The notes: generated by a model from the sequence alone, not told the origin. Positions 29,269 to 38,894 are shown, numbered from the stretch's first letter. The stretch: DNA of 64,000 nucleotides from Pandoraea pnomenusa (GCF_000767615.3 NZ_CP009553.3:1426001-1490000), one strand, 5' to 3'. Numbers and translations: made by a program.

Positions 29269-29928
29269 TCAGTCGCCCGGCGTGGCCGACGCTTGCGGAT
29301 CTCGCTCGAAGCCATACGTCTGTGGCAACGTGCCCGCACGAACCGTCGCGAACGGCAGCGAGTCGCCGTTGCGCCAATGCAGGCGCACCGCCGCCCTGGC
29401 ATCGGCCGTATCGTCGGCGGTCTCGGCCAGTTCGAACGCCTGCGGCAAGTCCGACACTTGCGTGAGAAGATCGATATCGTGATCGTGCAGCAGCGCCAGC
29501 GGCGCATTCGGCATGTCAGCACCCTCCGCGCGAACGGCGCCCGCGAATGCCACGTTGCCGTCTTCGTCGAGCAGGCACGCGCTGGGGACGAACGATCGGC
29601 CCAACTGATCGGTCAGCACCGGCGCGCCGCGGCCTTCATGGGCTGCGGCGTCCCATGTGAGACGCACGACGAACGGCGCATAGGCCAGCGACACATAGAC
29701 GCGTTGCGGCCCGTTCTGGAAGTACCAACGCCCGGCGTCGTCGCAGGCGTAATTGCGGGCGATGAATGCCAGCAGCGCTTCGTGACGAATCGGGTCGCCC
29801 GCGGCACCCGCCGCCTGCGCCGCATCGTCGCGCATGCGCCACTGCCCGCGACGATCGAGCGCCAGCCAGCCGTAGCAGTGCGGTACGTTGGGCCACTTGG
29901 CCATTGCCTGTCGAACGATTTCATCCAT
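29269..29928 (-). CDS. Conserved hypothetical protein, function unknown
   Basis: Predicted 219-residue soluble protein, no signal or membrane segment. Notable parts are KWPNVPHCYGWLALDRRGQW near the start, WYFQNGPQRVYVSLAYAP in the middle and LLDEDGNVAF. It resembles a DUF family confined to Burkholderiales and relatives, but I cannot name it with confidence. The ribosome site GAGG precedes the ATG at 29928. It lies just downstream of the YheT-like hydrolase on the same strand (26-base gap), so probably co-transcribed. Confidence 0.75.
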   Translation of the reverse strand: MDEIVRQAMAKWPNVPHCYGWLALDRRGQWRMRDDAAQAAGAAGDPIRHEALLAFIARNYACDDAGRWYFQNGPQRVYVSLAYAPFVVRLTWDAAAHEGRGAPVLTDQLGRSFVPSACLLDEDGNVAFAGAVRAEGADMPNAPLALLHDHDIDLLTQVSDLPQAFELAETADDTADARAAVRLHWRNGDSLPFATVRAGTLPQTYGFERDPQASATPGD

Positions 29929-29954
29929 GGGACATCCTCGCGGGGCGCACGCGC

Positions 29955-30986
29955 CTAGGCCGCATTCGGCAAGAATTGACGGAAATACTCGACGACCGTG
30001 TGCGGCATCCACGTCATGCCGCCCGGGAACGGCCCGCTCATGAAACCGACGTGCCCGCCATGCGCGGGTTGCAGCAGGTGCACGAAGCGTCCGACGTCGT
30101 CTTCGCCGGGCAACGCGCTCGCGGGCTGGAACGGGTCGTTGCGCGCATTGATGACGAGCGTCGGGACCTCGATGGCCGGCAGGATCGGCTTGCTCGAGGC
30201 ACGAGTGTAGTAGTCGAACGCACTGTGATAGCCGTGCAGCGGTGCCGTGACCACGTGATCGAATTCGCCGAGGTCACGCGCCGCCAGCATGCGCTCGCGA
30301 TCGTAAAGGCCCGGATATTGATCGAGCTTGGCAAGTGCCTTCTTCTTGAGCGTGCCCAGAAAATTGCGCGTGTACACCATGTTGAAGCCGTGCGAGAGCG
30401 CGAGCCCCCCCGCGCGCAGGTCGAGCGGCGCGGAAATGGCGCAGGCGGCGCTGACGATGCCAGTGGCGTGCGCCTCGCGCTCGCCAAGCCAGCGCAGCAG
30501 GACATTGCCGCCCAGCGATACGCCTGCCGCGAAGATCGGGCCCGATGTGCTCGCGCGCAAACGTTGCAGCATCCAGTCGATCTCGGTGCTGTCGCCCGAG
30601 TGGTAGAAGCGCGGCGCGCGGTTCATGCGCCCGCTGCAACTGCGAAAGTGCGGTATCACGCCACGCCAGCCCTGCGCTTCGACTTCGCGCATCAACGTTC
30701 TGGCGTAGTGGCTGCCCGAGCCGCCTTCCAGTCCATGAAACAGCACGACGAGCGGTGTCGCAACGAGCGCGCCAGGCGCCGGCGGCGCCTTTTCCGAGGC
30801 GGGCGGGCCAACCAGCCAGTCGACGTCGACGAAATCGCCGTCGGGCGTGTCCCACGTCTCGCGCCGGAACTCGACGACCGGGCGGCGTCCGAGCAAGGCA
30901 GGGTAGATCGTCTGGCTGTGCCCGTCGGGCAGCCAACGCGGCGAGCGGAAATCCAGGGGAAGAAATGCCGCCGGGCGTGCCGTCAT
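29955..30986 (-). CDS. YheT family alpha/beta hydrolase
   Basis: Predicted 343 residues. The oxyanion-side motif is LFHGLEGGSGSHYART, the nucleophile elbow is GVSLGGN (Ser), the acid sits near NARNDPF and the catalytic His is in HGGHVGF. These match the YheT/EMB8-like hydrolases (COG0429), whose substrates are largely unknown, probably esters. Next gene upstream (NTF2-like) ends only 17 bases away, implying an operon of hydrolase, NTF2-like and the unknown 219-residue protein. Confidence 0.9.
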   Translation of the reverse strand: MTARPAAFLPLDFRSPRWLPDGHSQTIYPALLGRRPVVEFRRETWDTPDGDFVDVDWLVGPPASEKAPPAPGALVATPLVVLFHGLEGGSGSHYARTLMREVEAQGWRGVIPHFRSCSGRMNRAPRFYHSGDSTEIDWMLQRLRASTSGPIFAAGVSLGGNVLLRWLGEREAHATGIVSAACAISAPLDLRAGGLALSHGFNMVYTRNFLGTLKKKALAKLDQYPGLYDRERMLAARDLGEFDHVVTAPLHGYHSAFDYYTRASSKPILPAIEVPTLVINARNDPFQPASALPGEDDVGRFVHLLQPAHGGHVGFMSGPFPGGMTWMPHTVVEYFRQFLPNAA

Positions 30987-31002
30987 CGCGACTCCGGCCG
31001 GT

Positions 31003-31458
31003 TCAGTGCAGCCCGTCCGGACGCGCGTGCATCATCAGGCTGAACTGCTCGACGGCATGCGGCGGCAACGGGCTGGAGTGGATGTGGGCGAAGCGCCAGT
31101 CGCCTTGCTCATGCACCAGTACGTAGGTGGTATGAATGAGCTGGGCGGTGGTCTGTCCGGCGTCTTCCTTGCCCACGCGCATGGCTTCGGTGGCCGTGTG
31201 CACGACCGTGCCGACGGTGTCGTACTCGGTCGTGTCGAGCGAATCGATCAGCACCACGCTCTGCGTGAATTGGGCCACCAGGCCGCTGCGGATCTGCTCG
31301 AGGCCGTCCCAGCGGGTGCCGTCGGCGCGAATGTAGCTGACGAAATCCTCGTTCGCCCAGAGCGACATCGCACGATCCGTCTGCCCGCGGCGCAGCGCGT
31401 CATAAAAGGCCGTGATGGTTTCACTGGCGGCATCGAACAGGCGGACGAAACGTGGCAT
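31003..31458 (-). CDS. NTF2/SnoaL-like domain protein
   Basis: Predicted 151 residues, a single cone-shaped NTF2-like domain (FYDALRRGQTDRAMSLWANEDFVSYI ... WRFAHIHSSPLP). This is the DUF4440/ketosteroid-isomerase-like pattern. Such proteins bind or isomerise small hydrophobic ligands. No catalytic residues can be assigned. It sits between waaF and the YheT hydrolase on the minus strand. Confidence 0.82.
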   Translation of the reverse strand: MPRFVRLFDAASETITAFYDALRRGQTDRAMSLWANEDFVSYIRADGTRWDGLEQIRSGLVAQFTQSVVLIDSLDTTEYDTVGTVVHTATEAMRVGKEDAGQTTAQLIHTTYVLVHEQGDWRFAHIHSSPLPPHAVEQFSLMMHARPDGLH

Positions 31459-31517
31459 GAGGATTTACCGTTGAAGGTGACCGGATCGGGCTGAAGGCCG
31501 CACCACGCTGGATGGCA

Positions 31518-32543
31518 TCAGCGCTGCGTGAGCAGGATGTTGCGAAGGTTCGCGAACACGTGCTCGGGCATCAACTCGTTGAGGCAACGCGTGTGGCCCA
31601 GCGGACATTCGCGGGCGAAACACGGGCTGCATTCCAATTGTAGCCACAGGACGTGCGCCTGGTCTGACAACGGCGGCGTGTGGCGCGGATCGGACGAGCC
31701 GAACAGGGCGATCTGCGGGCGACGCAAGGCCGCGCTCACATGCATGAGCCCCGAGTCGTTGCTTACCACGGCATTGGCACGCGCGAGCAGCGCACAGGCC
31801 TCGGCAAGCGAGGTCTGCCCGCAGAGATTGCGCACGAACGGGGCGTCTGCCGCGATTTGCTGGGCCAGCGCGCCGTCCTTTCCCGAGCCGAGCGCGATGA
31901 TCTGCGCGTACGGGAACGAGCGGCGAACCAGTTGCGCCAGTTGCGCGAAGTGGCCGGTCGGCCAGCGTTTGGCGGGGCCGAACTCGGCGCCCGGACAGAA
32001 CACGACGAGCGGTACGCGCAAATCGAGGCCGAAACGCGCGAAAACGCGGGCCGACTCGTTCAGATCGGTCTCGATGCGCGGCGTCGGCAGCGTTTCGGGC
32101 AGCTTGGCCCCCGGTGCGAACGCGAGCGCCGCGTAATGCCGCACCATCGGCGGGCGTTCGTCCTTGCGCGGATTGGCGTGACGCACGTTGAGCAGGCCGT
32201 AGCGCTGCTCGCCCTTGTAGCCGATGCGCAACGGGATGCGCGCCAGCCACGGAATCAGGGCCGACTTCAGCGAGTTCGGCAACACGTAGGCGGCGTCGTA
32301 ACCCTCGTCGGCGAGCACGCTCGCGAGCCGGTAGCGCTCGAGCGGCTGCAACTTGCCGTGCGCGAGGTCGGTGGCGACGACGCGCGAAATCTCCGGCATG
32401 CGCTCCAGAACCGGGGCGACCCAGCCCGGCGCGATCGCGTCGATGGTCAGACGCGGATGCAGACGCTTGAGCAGGGTGAACAACGGCTGCGCCATCAGCG
32501 CGTCCCCAATCCAGTTGGGGGCGATCACCAAGGCTTTATGCAT
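31518..32543 (-). CDS. waaF: Lipopolysaccharide heptosyltransferase II
   Basis: Predicted 341 residues, GT9 family. The N-terminal APNWIGDALMAQPLF motif and the donor-site region VVSNDSGLMHVSAAL are diagnostic, with KRWPTGHFAQLA in between. It transfers the second L-glycero-D-manno-heptose onto the LPS inner core on the cytoplasmic face. It is separated from the zf-CHCC gene by 113 bases. The presence of the ADP-heptose pathway matters because autotransporter glycosylation systems elsewhere use ADP-heptose as donor. Confidence 0.95.
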   Translation of the reverse strand: MHKALVIAPNWIGDALMAQPLFTLLKRLHPRLTIDAIAPGWVAPVLERMPEISRVVATDLAHGKLQPLERYRLASVLADEGYDAAYVLPNSLKSALIPWLARIPLRIGYKGEQRYGLLNVRHANPRKDERPPMVRHYAALAFAPGAKLPETLPTPRIETDLNESARVFARFGLDLRVPLVVFCPGAEFGPAKRWPTGHFAQLAQLVRRSFPYAQIIALGSGKDGALAQQIAADAPFVRNLCGQTSLAEACALLARANAVVSNDSGLMHVSAALRRPQIALFGSSDPRHTPPLSDQAHVLWLQLECSPCFARECPLGHTRCLNELMPEHVFANLRNILLTQR

Positions 32544-32656
32544 TGGGCGGAGACTCTAAACGTTAAGCGTGGCGATGAAACTGACGCACGACCGGCCAGT
32601 GCTCCGCGACAGCGGCGGATGGCACCGGGAACCGGCCGAGGCAGGGCGCTGCGGGC

Positions 32657-32854
32657 TCAGTGGTGACCCTTGAGCACGACACCGGCCTTCAGGCGATAGC
32701 GCGTGCCGCAGTACGGGCAGGCGGCTTCGCCGTGGGTGACATCGATGAAAACGCGCGGGTGGGCGCTCCAGGCTTCCATCTTCGGATTCGGGCAATGGAC
32801 CGGGAGATCTTCGGCGCCGACTTCGACGACCGGCATTTGTTTGACTTCGCTCAT
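32657..32854 (-). CDS. Zinc-finger CHCC domain protein
   Basis: Predicted 65 residues. Metal ligands fit the zf-CHCC family: Cys in LPVHCPNP, His in WSAHPRVFIDV and CPYCG near the C-terminus. The family includes mitochondrial complex I accessory subunit NDUFS6; the bacterial role is unclear. Commonly found next to waaF in Burkholderiaceae. Confidence 0.92.
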   Translation of the reverse strand: MSEVKQMPVVEVGAEDLPVHCPNPKMEAWSAHPRVFIDVTHGEAACPYCGTRYRLKAGVVLKGHH

Positions 32855-33322
32855 GGGGTTCAGACCGTGATGGATATTCGGAACTCTGGGGATTGCGCGA
32901 CCATGACAGGCGCAAAGCGCATGCCCGACCGTTCACCAAAAGACGCTATTGTAAAGCAGGCGCCGCCCTTTGCGGATGGCGCACCGCGCTTGGCGCCTCG
33001 CGGCAGGCCGCGTGCGACAGGCAAGTTACCGTGCGCGTGGCGCGCACGCGACACCGCGGCGCAGGCCCCGGCAAAAAGCGTGGGAAATCGGACGATATCG
33101 GGCGATATCGGACGTCAGCGTAGTAAACGAATATTTAACATGACTATAATGGTGCGTCGCCCGCCGCCAACGATGAATACAGTCAGGAGACTCTCCGGCA
33201 ACCCCTGGCGGGCGCTGTGACCGACAGCGGTCATCTTGGGCGTGCCGGGCGCCGTCGGGACCGCTTCGCCCCGCCTTGCCACACCCTGCGCCGCTTGCCG
33301 CGGCGCTCGCCCCCAACCGACC
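32855..33322. other. Non-coding region upstream of azlC
   Basis: About 470 bases. Contents seen: a duplicated GATATCGG element (33095-33113), a TATAAT hexamer at 33145-33150 without a good -35, a 15-residue open frame (33173-33220) and overlapping hairpins after it. The rest, 32855-33090, shows nothing I can assign. Confidence 0.5.
33173..33220 (+). CDS. Possible leader peptide upstream of azlCD
   Basis: A 15-codon frame MNTVRRLSGNPWRAL begins 23 bases after a TATAAT hexamer. Its stop lies inside two mutually exclusive stems: CGCTGT-N5-ACAGCG (33213-33229) and TGACCG-N4-CGGTCA (33218-33233). A small GGAG-ACT-CTCC stem lies within the frame. No clear ribosome site is visible, and the peptide is not strikingly rich in branched-chain codons. 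It might be an attenuator leader for the azlCD exporter, but could be chance. Confidence 0.3.
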   Translation: MNTVRRLSGNPWRAL

Positions 33323-34252
33323 ATGCCAACGCTTCGTTTGCCAGCCGCCGAACGTGATGGGTTCGCGGCAGGTTTTCGCATCATTTCGCCACTTCTGCTA
33401 GCCATCTTCTCCTGGGGGCTCGTGACCGGGGTCGCCATGAGCAAGTCGGTCCTCACGGTACCCCAGGCCATCGGCATGAGCCTGATGCTCTATGCGGGCT
33501 CCGCGCAACTCGCGTCGCTGCCACTCTTTGCCGCGGGCATGCCCCTGTGGACCATTCTGCTCACGGTCGGCATCGTCAATCTGCGCTTCGTGATCTTCAG
33601 CGCCGGGCTACAGCCGCATTTCTCGTATTTGTCGTTGCCGCGCCGCATCGCGCTCGGCTACGTCAACGGCGATCTCGGCTTCGTGATGTTCATGAACCAG
33701 AATTTTGCGAGCGGTTACGTCCCGGGCAAGGAGGGGACGTATTACGGCATCACCCTCAGCAACTGGGCCGTCTGGCATGTGTCGTCGATCCTCGGCATCA
33801 TGCTCGGCTCCCTCGTGCCCGATAGCTGGGGCCTGGGCTTTGCCGGCACGCTCGCGCTCATTCCCATGATGGTTCACACGATCACGAGCCGTTCCACGAT
33901 GCTCGCCGTCGCGCTTGCGTCGGTGATCGGCGTGCTCGCATTCGACCTGCCATACCGGCTCAATCTTGTGCTCGGCGTGCTCGGCGCACTTGCGGCCGGC
34001 ATGGTGTGCGACGACCTTGCGGCGCGCCATGCGAAGCGTCTGGCATCGACCAGGACCGCGAGCGGGGCGACCGGCATCGAAGTCGGCCCGCGCGACGACG
34101 CGCGGACGGTGGCGCCCGCCAGCGTGTCGGCCGTCGCGCCCACGGCGGCATCCAGCGTGGTGCCCGCCGATATCCCCTCGGGCAGGTCAGCGGTGGGGGC
34201 GAGCGCAACACATGTCGCGGATGCGCCGCGTCGCGACGAGGAGCGCTCATGA
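33323..34252 (+). CDS. azlC: AzlC family branched-chain amino acid exporter, large subunit
   Basis: Predicted 309 residues. AzlC-type permease (GFAAGFRIISPLLLAIFSWG, LMLYAGSAQLASLPL, VNLRFVIFSAGLQPHF) with about seven membrane segments. It works with AzlD to export valine, leucine, isoleucine or analogues. Start at 33323. The C-terminal 75 residues (after the last helix) are an Ala/Ser/Thr/Pro-rich, probably disordered extension not usual for the family. Its stop overlaps the azlD start in an ATGA. Confidence 0.9.
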   Translation: MPTLRLPAAERDGFAAGFRIISPLLLAIFSWGLVTGVAMSKSVLTVPQAIGMSLMLYAGSAQLASLPLFAAGMPLWTILLTVGIVNLRFVIFSAGLQPHFSYLSLPRRIALGYVNGDLGFVMFMNQNFASGYVPGKEGTYYGITLSNWAVWHVSSILGIMLGSLVPDSWGLGFAGTLALIPMMVHTITSRSTMLAVALASVIGVLAFDLPYRLNLVLGVLGALAAGMVCDDLAARHAKRLASTRTASGATGIEVGPRDDARTVAPASVSAVAPTAASSVVPADIPSGRSAVGASATHVADAPRRDEERS

Positions 34253-34572
34253 GCACCTTCGAAATCTGGTTCGCCTTCGTGGCGATGACGGCGATCACGA
34301 TCGTCACACGCACCTTCTTTCTGTTGGCGGGCGAGCGTGTGACGTTGCCGCAACGACTCCAGCGCGCGTTGCGCTATGCCCCGGCAGCCGCGTTGGCGGT
34401 GATCGTGGTGCCCGAGGTGCTGCTGCTCGATCACCAGTTCGCGGTGCATCTGGGCAATCACAAGCTGGCGGCGGCGATCGCGGCCACGGCCTGGTTCGTC
34501 TGGCGGCGCAACATGATCGAAATGATTGTCGTCGGCATGGCCGTCTACACGCTTGGCCGGCTGTTTCTGTAG
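34249..34572 (+). CDS. azlD: AzlD family branched-chain amino acid exporter, small subunit
   Basis: Predicted 107 residues with three to four membrane helices. It opens TFEIWFAFVAMTAITIVTRT and contains RALRYAPAAALAVIVVPEVL, typical of AzlD. Starts within the azlC stop (ATGA overlap), so the two subunits are made together. Confidence 0.9.
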   Translation: MSTFEIWFAFVAMTAITIVTRTFFLLAGERVTLPQRLQRALRYAPAAALAVIVVPEVLLLDHQFAVHLGNHKLAAAIAATAWFVWRRNMIEMIVVGMAVYTLGRLFL

Positions 34573-34658
34573 GCGGAACCCCGGAACCCCGAAATGGGCA
34601 ACCCGGCGGTCGGATCAGTTAAAATGCATGTTTTTCCCACCATATATTCCGGATTCTC

Positions 34659-35864
34659 ATGGCTTCCGTCGTACGTCTGACCGATTTGATCGCCCAGGGC
34701 CAGCTCGCTGGCAAACGTGTCTTCATCCGCGCCGACTTGAACGTGCCGCAGGACGACGAGGGCCGCATCACGGAAGACACGCGTATCCGCGCTTCGGTGC
34801 CGGCCATCCAGATGGCGCTCGACGCGGGCGCCGCGGTAATGGTGACGTCGCACCTGGGCCGTCCGACCGAAGGCGAATTCAAGCCCGCCGACTCGCTCGC
34901 CCCGGTCGCCGGCCGACTCTCGGAATTGCTCGGTCGTGACGTGAAGCTCGTGGCCAACTGGGTCGACGGCGGTTTCGACGTGGTGCCGGGCACCGTGGTG
35001 CTGTTGGAGAACTGCCGCGTCAACAAGGGCGAGAAGAAGGACAACGACGAACTGGCGCAGAAGATGGCCAGGCTGTGCGACGTCTACGTGAACGACGCGT
35101 TCGGCACGGCCCACCGCGCCGAGGCGACCACGCACGGTATCGCCAAGTACGCACCGGTCGCCTGCGCGGGCCCGCTGCTGGCCGCCGAGCTCGAAGCGCT
35201 GGGCAAGGCGCTGAACGCGCCGGCGCGTCCGCTCGTGGCAATCGTCGCGGGCTCGAAGGTCTCGACCAAGCTCACCATTCTCAAGTCGCTCGCCGACAAG
35301 GTCGATCACCTGATCGTGGGCGGCGGCATCGCCAATACGTTCATGCTGGCCGCCGGTCTGCCGATCGGCAAGTCGCTCGCCGAGGCGGATCTGGTGGGCG
35401 AGGCGAAGGCCATCATCGACGCCATGGCCGCACGCGGCGCCACTGTGCCGATTCCGACGGATGTCGTGTGCGCCAAGGAATTCAGCGCCACGGCCGAAGC
35501 GACCGTGAAGGCTGCTGCGGACGTGGCGGCCGACGACATGATTCTGGACATCGGGCCGCAAACGGCGGCCAAGCTCGCCGAGCAACTGGGCGGCGCCGGC
35601 ACGATCGTGTGGAACGGGCCGGTCGGCGTGTTCGAATTCGATCAGTTCGGCCACGGCACCGAGACCCTGGCGCGTGCCATTGCGGCAGCCAAGGGCTTCT
35701 CGATCGCCGGTGGCGGCGACACGCTCGCGGCCATCGCCAAATACGGCATTGCCGACGACGTCAGCTACATCTCGACGGGCGGCGGCGCTTTCCTCGAATT
35801 CCTCGAGGGCAAGACGCTGCCGGCGGTCGATGTCCTGCAACAACGCGCCGCCGGCGCCCACTGA
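34659..35864 (+). CDS. pgk: Phosphoglycerate kinase
   Basis: Predicted 401 residues. Substrate motif [16 protein letters not shown], and the nucleotide motif AGGGDTLAA near the C-terminus. It makes ATP and 3-phosphoglycerate from 1,3-bisphosphoglycerate in the cytosol. It is the first of three lower-glycolysis genes on this strand (pgk, pyk, fba). Confidence 0.98.
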   Translation: MASVVRLTDLIAQGQLAGKRVFIRADLNVPQDDEGRITEDTRIRASVPAIQMALDAGAAVMVTSHLGRPTEGEFKPADSLAPVAGRLSELLGRDVKLVANWVDGGFDVVPGTVVLLENCRVNKGEKKDNDELAQKMARLCDVYVNDAFGTAHRAEATTHGIAKYAPVACAGPLLAAELEALGKALNAPARPLVAIVAGSKVSTKLTILKSLADKVDHLIVGGGIANTFMLAAGLPIGKSLAEADLVGEAKAIIDAMAARGATVPIPTDVVCAKEFSATAEATVKAAADVAADDMILDIGPQTAAKLAEQLGGAGTIVWNGPVGVFEFDQFGHGTETLARAIAAAKGFSIAGGGDTLAAIAKYGIADDVSYISTGGGAFLEFLEGKTLPAVDVLQQRAAGAH

Positions 35865-35978
35865 TCGCGCAAACCCAGGTGGAGCGGGGCTCGCCGCCAG
35901 GTTCGATGGTCCGGAAAGCATTCGTGGACGGCCGTTTTGACCCGTTCATTGCGAACGTCAGAGATCGAATCAATCGAT

Positions 35979-35997
35979 TTCGTACGGACAATACGAA
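35979..35997. repeat. Inverted repeat between pgk and pyk
   Basis: TTCGTA-CGGACAA-TACGAA followed by CTTTTT. The stem is only six base pairs and AT-leaning, so it is either a weak terminator for pgk or an operator in the pyk leader. Confidence 0.4.
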
Positions 35998-36087
35998 CTT
36001 TTTGGTTAACCTGCGGCGGGCTAAATGCGTTACAAACCTCTAAGCGCCAGCAATGTCGAACGCGCTGCTACCAAAGAGGATGAAGAG

Positions 36088-37530
36088 ATGGATGTAATGA
36101 ACCGCTCCACCAAGATCGTCGCCACCATCGGTCCGGCATCGAGCACGCCGGAAGTGCTCTCGCGCATGATCGCTGCAGGCGTCGACGTCGTTCGCCTGAA
36201 TTTCTCGCACGGCAAGGCACAGGATCACATCGAGCGCGCCGAGATGGTGCGCGCGGCCGCGAAGGCCGCCGGCCGCGAAGTGGCCATCATGGCCGATTTG
36301 CAGGGTCCGAAGATCCGCGTCGGCAAGTTCGAAAACGGCAAGACCACGCTGGAAGCTGGCGCGAAGTTCATTCTTGACGCCGAATGCGAGCTCGGCAACG
36401 ACGAGCGCGTCGGCCTGGACTACAAGGAACTGCCGCGCGACGTGAGCACGGGCGACGTGCTGCTGCTCAACGACGGCCTCATCGTGCTGATCGTCGATCG
36501 GGTGCTCGGCAGCGAGATTCACACGACCGTGAAGGTCGGCGGCGATCTGTCGAACAACAAGGGCATCAACCGCCAGGGCGGCGGGTTGACGGCGCCGGCG
36601 CTGACCGCGAAGGACATGGAAGACATCAAGACCGCGATGGCGCTGGGCGCCGATTACGTCGCGGTCTCCTTCCCGAAGAACGCCACGGACATGGAAATGG
36701 CGCGGCGCCTGGCGAACGTGGCGGGCGAGCCGTATGGCATCAAGCCGCTCATGATCGCCAAGATCGAGCGCGCCGAAGCGATTCCGGCGCTCGAAGAGAT
36801 CCTGGCGGCCTCGGACTGCATCATGGTCGCGCGTGGCGACCTGGCCATCGAAGTCGGCAATGCGGCGGTGCCGGCGCTTCAGAAGCGCATGATCCGCATG
36901 GCGCGCGAGATGAACAAGACGACCATCACGGCCACGCAGATGATGGAGTCGATGATCCACAACCCGGTGCCGACGCGCGCCGAGGTGTCGGACGTGGCCA
37001 ACGCCGTGCTCGACGGGACCGACGCGGTGATGCTCTCGGCCGAGAGCGCGGCGGGCAAGTATCCGGTCGAAACCATCGAGACGATGGCGACGATCTGCGT
37101 CGAGGCGGAGCGTTCGGAGACGGTGGAACTCGATCGCGACTGGCTGGACCAAACTTTTACGCGCATCGACCAGACGATTGCCGCCGGCGCGCTGTTTACC
37201 GCGTATCATCTTGGCGCGAAAGCGATCGTGGCGCTGACCGAATCGGGCGCGACCGCATTGTGGCTGTCCCGTCACAAGATTCACGTGCCGATTTTCGCGC
37301 TGACCTCGCAGCTCGGCAGTCACCGCAAGATGGCGCTGTACCGCAACGTGTATGCGATGCGCGCCGATGCGACGCTCGACCGCGATCACGCGCTCAAGCA
37401 GGCGGAGCAACTGCTGCTCTCGAGCGGGGTGGTCAAGCGCGGCGACACGATCGTGCTGACGGTGGGCGAGCCGATGGGGCAACCCGGCGGCACCAATACG
37501 TTGAAGATTGTCCAGGTGGGCCACGCATGA
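36088..37530 (+). CDS. pyk: Pyruvate kinase
   Basis: Predicted 480 residues, normal length. RSTKIVATIGPASSTPEVL N-terminus, FSHGKAQDH, IMVARGDLAIEVG and the ATQMMESMIHNPVPTRAEVSD active-site helix are all present. It converts phosphoenolpyruvate and ADP to pyruvate and ATP. The ATG at 36088 is preceded by a GAAGAG/AGAGGA purine tract; the frame is open to 36025 but adds no family sequence. Transcription probably starts in the 220-base gap after pgk. Confidence 0.97.
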   Translation: MDVMNRSTKIVATIGPASSTPEVLSRMIAAGVDVVRLNFSHGKAQDHIERAEMVRAAAKAAGREVAIMADLQGPKIRVGKFENGKTTLEAGAKFILDAECELGNDERVGLDYKELPRDVSTGDVLLLNDGLIVLIVDRVLGSEIHTTVKVGGDLSNNKGINRQGGGLTAPALTAKDMEDIKTAMALGADYVAVSFPKNATDMEMARRLANVAGEPYGIKPLMIAKIERAEAIPALEEILAASDCIMVARGDLAIEVGNAAVPALQKRMIRMAREMNKTTITATQMMESMIHNPVPTRAEVSDVANAVLDGTDAVMLSAESAAGKYPVETIETMATICVEAERSETVELDRDWLDQTFTRIDQTIAAGALFTAYHLGAKAIVALTESGATALWLSRHKIHVPIFALTSQLGSHRKMALYRNVYAMRADATLDRDHALKQAEQLLLSSGVVKRGDTIVLTVGEPMGQPGGTNTLKIVQVGHA

Positions 37531-37655
37531 TGCGTTGGGCCGCGCCGGGCGCGGCGAGGCGATTGCGCCCCGCCGCCGCCCGCGCGCCGTCGTCATGGGG
37601 GCGCCTCTGGATCGAAGAAAGATTTGCTTAGTTTTGTGATTCCAAGGAGAACATC

Positions 37656-38720
37656 ATGCCCCTAGTCTCTATGCGACAGCTGCTGGACCACGCCGCCGAA
37701 AACGGCTACGGTCTGCCGGCCTTCAACGTCAACAATCTCGAGCAGGTTTCCGCGATCATGGCCGCCGCCGACGAAGTCGGCGCGCCGGTCATCATGCAGG
37801 CCTCGGCCGGTGCCCGCAAGTACGCCGGTGAGGCGTTCCTGCGTCACCTGATCTCGGCGGCCGTGGAAGCCTATCCGCACATCCCGGTGGTGATGCACCA
37901 GGATCACGGCCAGTCGCCGGCAGTGTGCATGGCCGCCATCAAGAGCGGTTTCTCGAGCGTGATGATGGACGGCTCGCTCGAAGCCGACGGCAAGTCGGTG
38001 GCGAGCTACGAGTACAACGTCGAAGTGTCGAAGAAGGTCGTGGAGTTCTCGCACTACATCGGCGTGACGGTGGAAGCCGAGCTGGGCGTGCTGGGTTCGC
38101 TCGAAACGATGAAGGGCGACAAGGAAGACGGTCACGGCGCCGACGGCACGATGACGCGCGAGCAACTGCTGACCGATCCGGATCAGGCCGCCGATTTCGT
38201 GCACCAGACCCAATGCGACGCGCTGGCGATCGCCATCGGCACCTCGCACGGCGCCTACAAATTCAGCCGCAAGCCGACCGGCGACATTCTCGCCATCGAC
38301 CGCATCAAGGAAATCCACCGCCGCATTCCGAACACCCACCTGGTGATGCACGGTTCGTCGTCGGTGCCGCAGGAGCTGCTCGCCGAGATCCGCGAATTCG
38401 GCGGCGACATGAAGGAAACGTACGGCGTGCCGGTCGAAGAGATCGTCGAAGGCATCAAGCATGGCGTGCGCAAGATCAACATCGACACCGACATTCGCCT
38501 GGCCATGACGGGCGCGATCCGTCGTTACCTGTTCGAAAACCCGAGCAAGTTCGATCCGCGCGACTACCTCAAGCCGGCGCGCGAAGCCGCGAAGCTGGTT
38601 TGCAAGGCGCGCTATCTGTCGTTCGGCTGCGAAGGCCAGGCCGGCAAGATCAAGCCGATCGCACTCGAAAAGATGGCCGAGAAGTACAAGAGCGGCGATC
38701 TCGCGCAGATCGTGAAGTAA
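37656..38720 (+). CDS. fba: Fructose-bisphosphate aldolase, class II (CbbA type)
   Basis: Predicted 354 residues. Class II zinc aldolase: the zinc and active-site region is [11 protein letters not shown], with [14 protein letters not shown], a GTSHG loop and VMHGSSSVP. It is closer to the longer CbbA/Fba subgroup than to E. coli FbaA. Reversible cleavage of fructose-1,6-bisphosphate. AAGGAG precedes the ATG. Closed by a terminator 40 bases downstream. Confidence 0.97.
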   Translation: MPLVSMRQLLDHAAENGYGLPAFNVNNLEQVSAIMAAADEVGAPVIMQASAGARKYAGEAFLRHLISAAVEAYPHIPVVMHQDHGQSPAVCMAAIKSGFSSVMMDGSLEADGKSVASYEYNVEVSKKVVEFSHYIGVTVEAELGVLGSLETMKGDKEDGHGADGTMTREQLLTDPDQAADFVHQTQCDALAIAIGTSHGAYKFSRKPTGDILAIDRIKEIHRRIPNTHLVMHGSSSVPQELLAEIREFGGDMKETYGVPVEEIVEGIKHGVRKINIDTDIRLAMTGAIRRYLFENPSKFDPRDYLKPAREAAKLVCKARYLSFGCEGQAGKIKPIALEKMAEKYKSGDLAQIVK

Positions 38721-38750
38721 TCCAGGGCGTCACGCGACGCACGGCGGCCG

Positions 38751-38894
38751 TCAGGTCGCAGGCCCGGCTCTCGCCAGCACTCGCTGGAACAGAAGCCGGG
38801 CTTTTTCTTTGGGCATCGGCAACTGGAACTTGCCGCCCAGTTCCGGGCGGATCGTGGCGGTGAGCATTTCCACGCCGTCGACGATCAGCGTCAC
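38751..38894 (-). CDS. Possible small ORF overlapping the fba terminator
   Basis: A 47-residue minus-strand frame from a GTG at 38894 has protein-like composition (LIVDGVEMLTATIRPELGGK ... MPKEKARLLFQRVLARAG). It has no convincing ribosome site and its end coincides with the terminator stem. It may be a gene remnant or chance. Not recognised. Confidence 0.25.
   Translation of the reverse strand: MTLIVDGVEMLTATIRPELGGKFQLPMPKEKARLLFQRVLARAGPAT
38762..38809 (+). terminator. Intrinsic terminator of fba
   Basis: GCCCGGCT (38762-38769) pairs with AGCCGGGC (38794-38801) around an inner CCAGC-ACTC-GCTGG hairpin, followed by TTTTTCTTT. Confidence 0.85.

Noticed and set aside
33186..33210. S-box (SAM) riboswitch suggested by CCGGCAACC before azlC
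   Set aside because: The remaining conserved stems and the kink-turn of the S-box are absent; the short match falls in a coding-like small frame.
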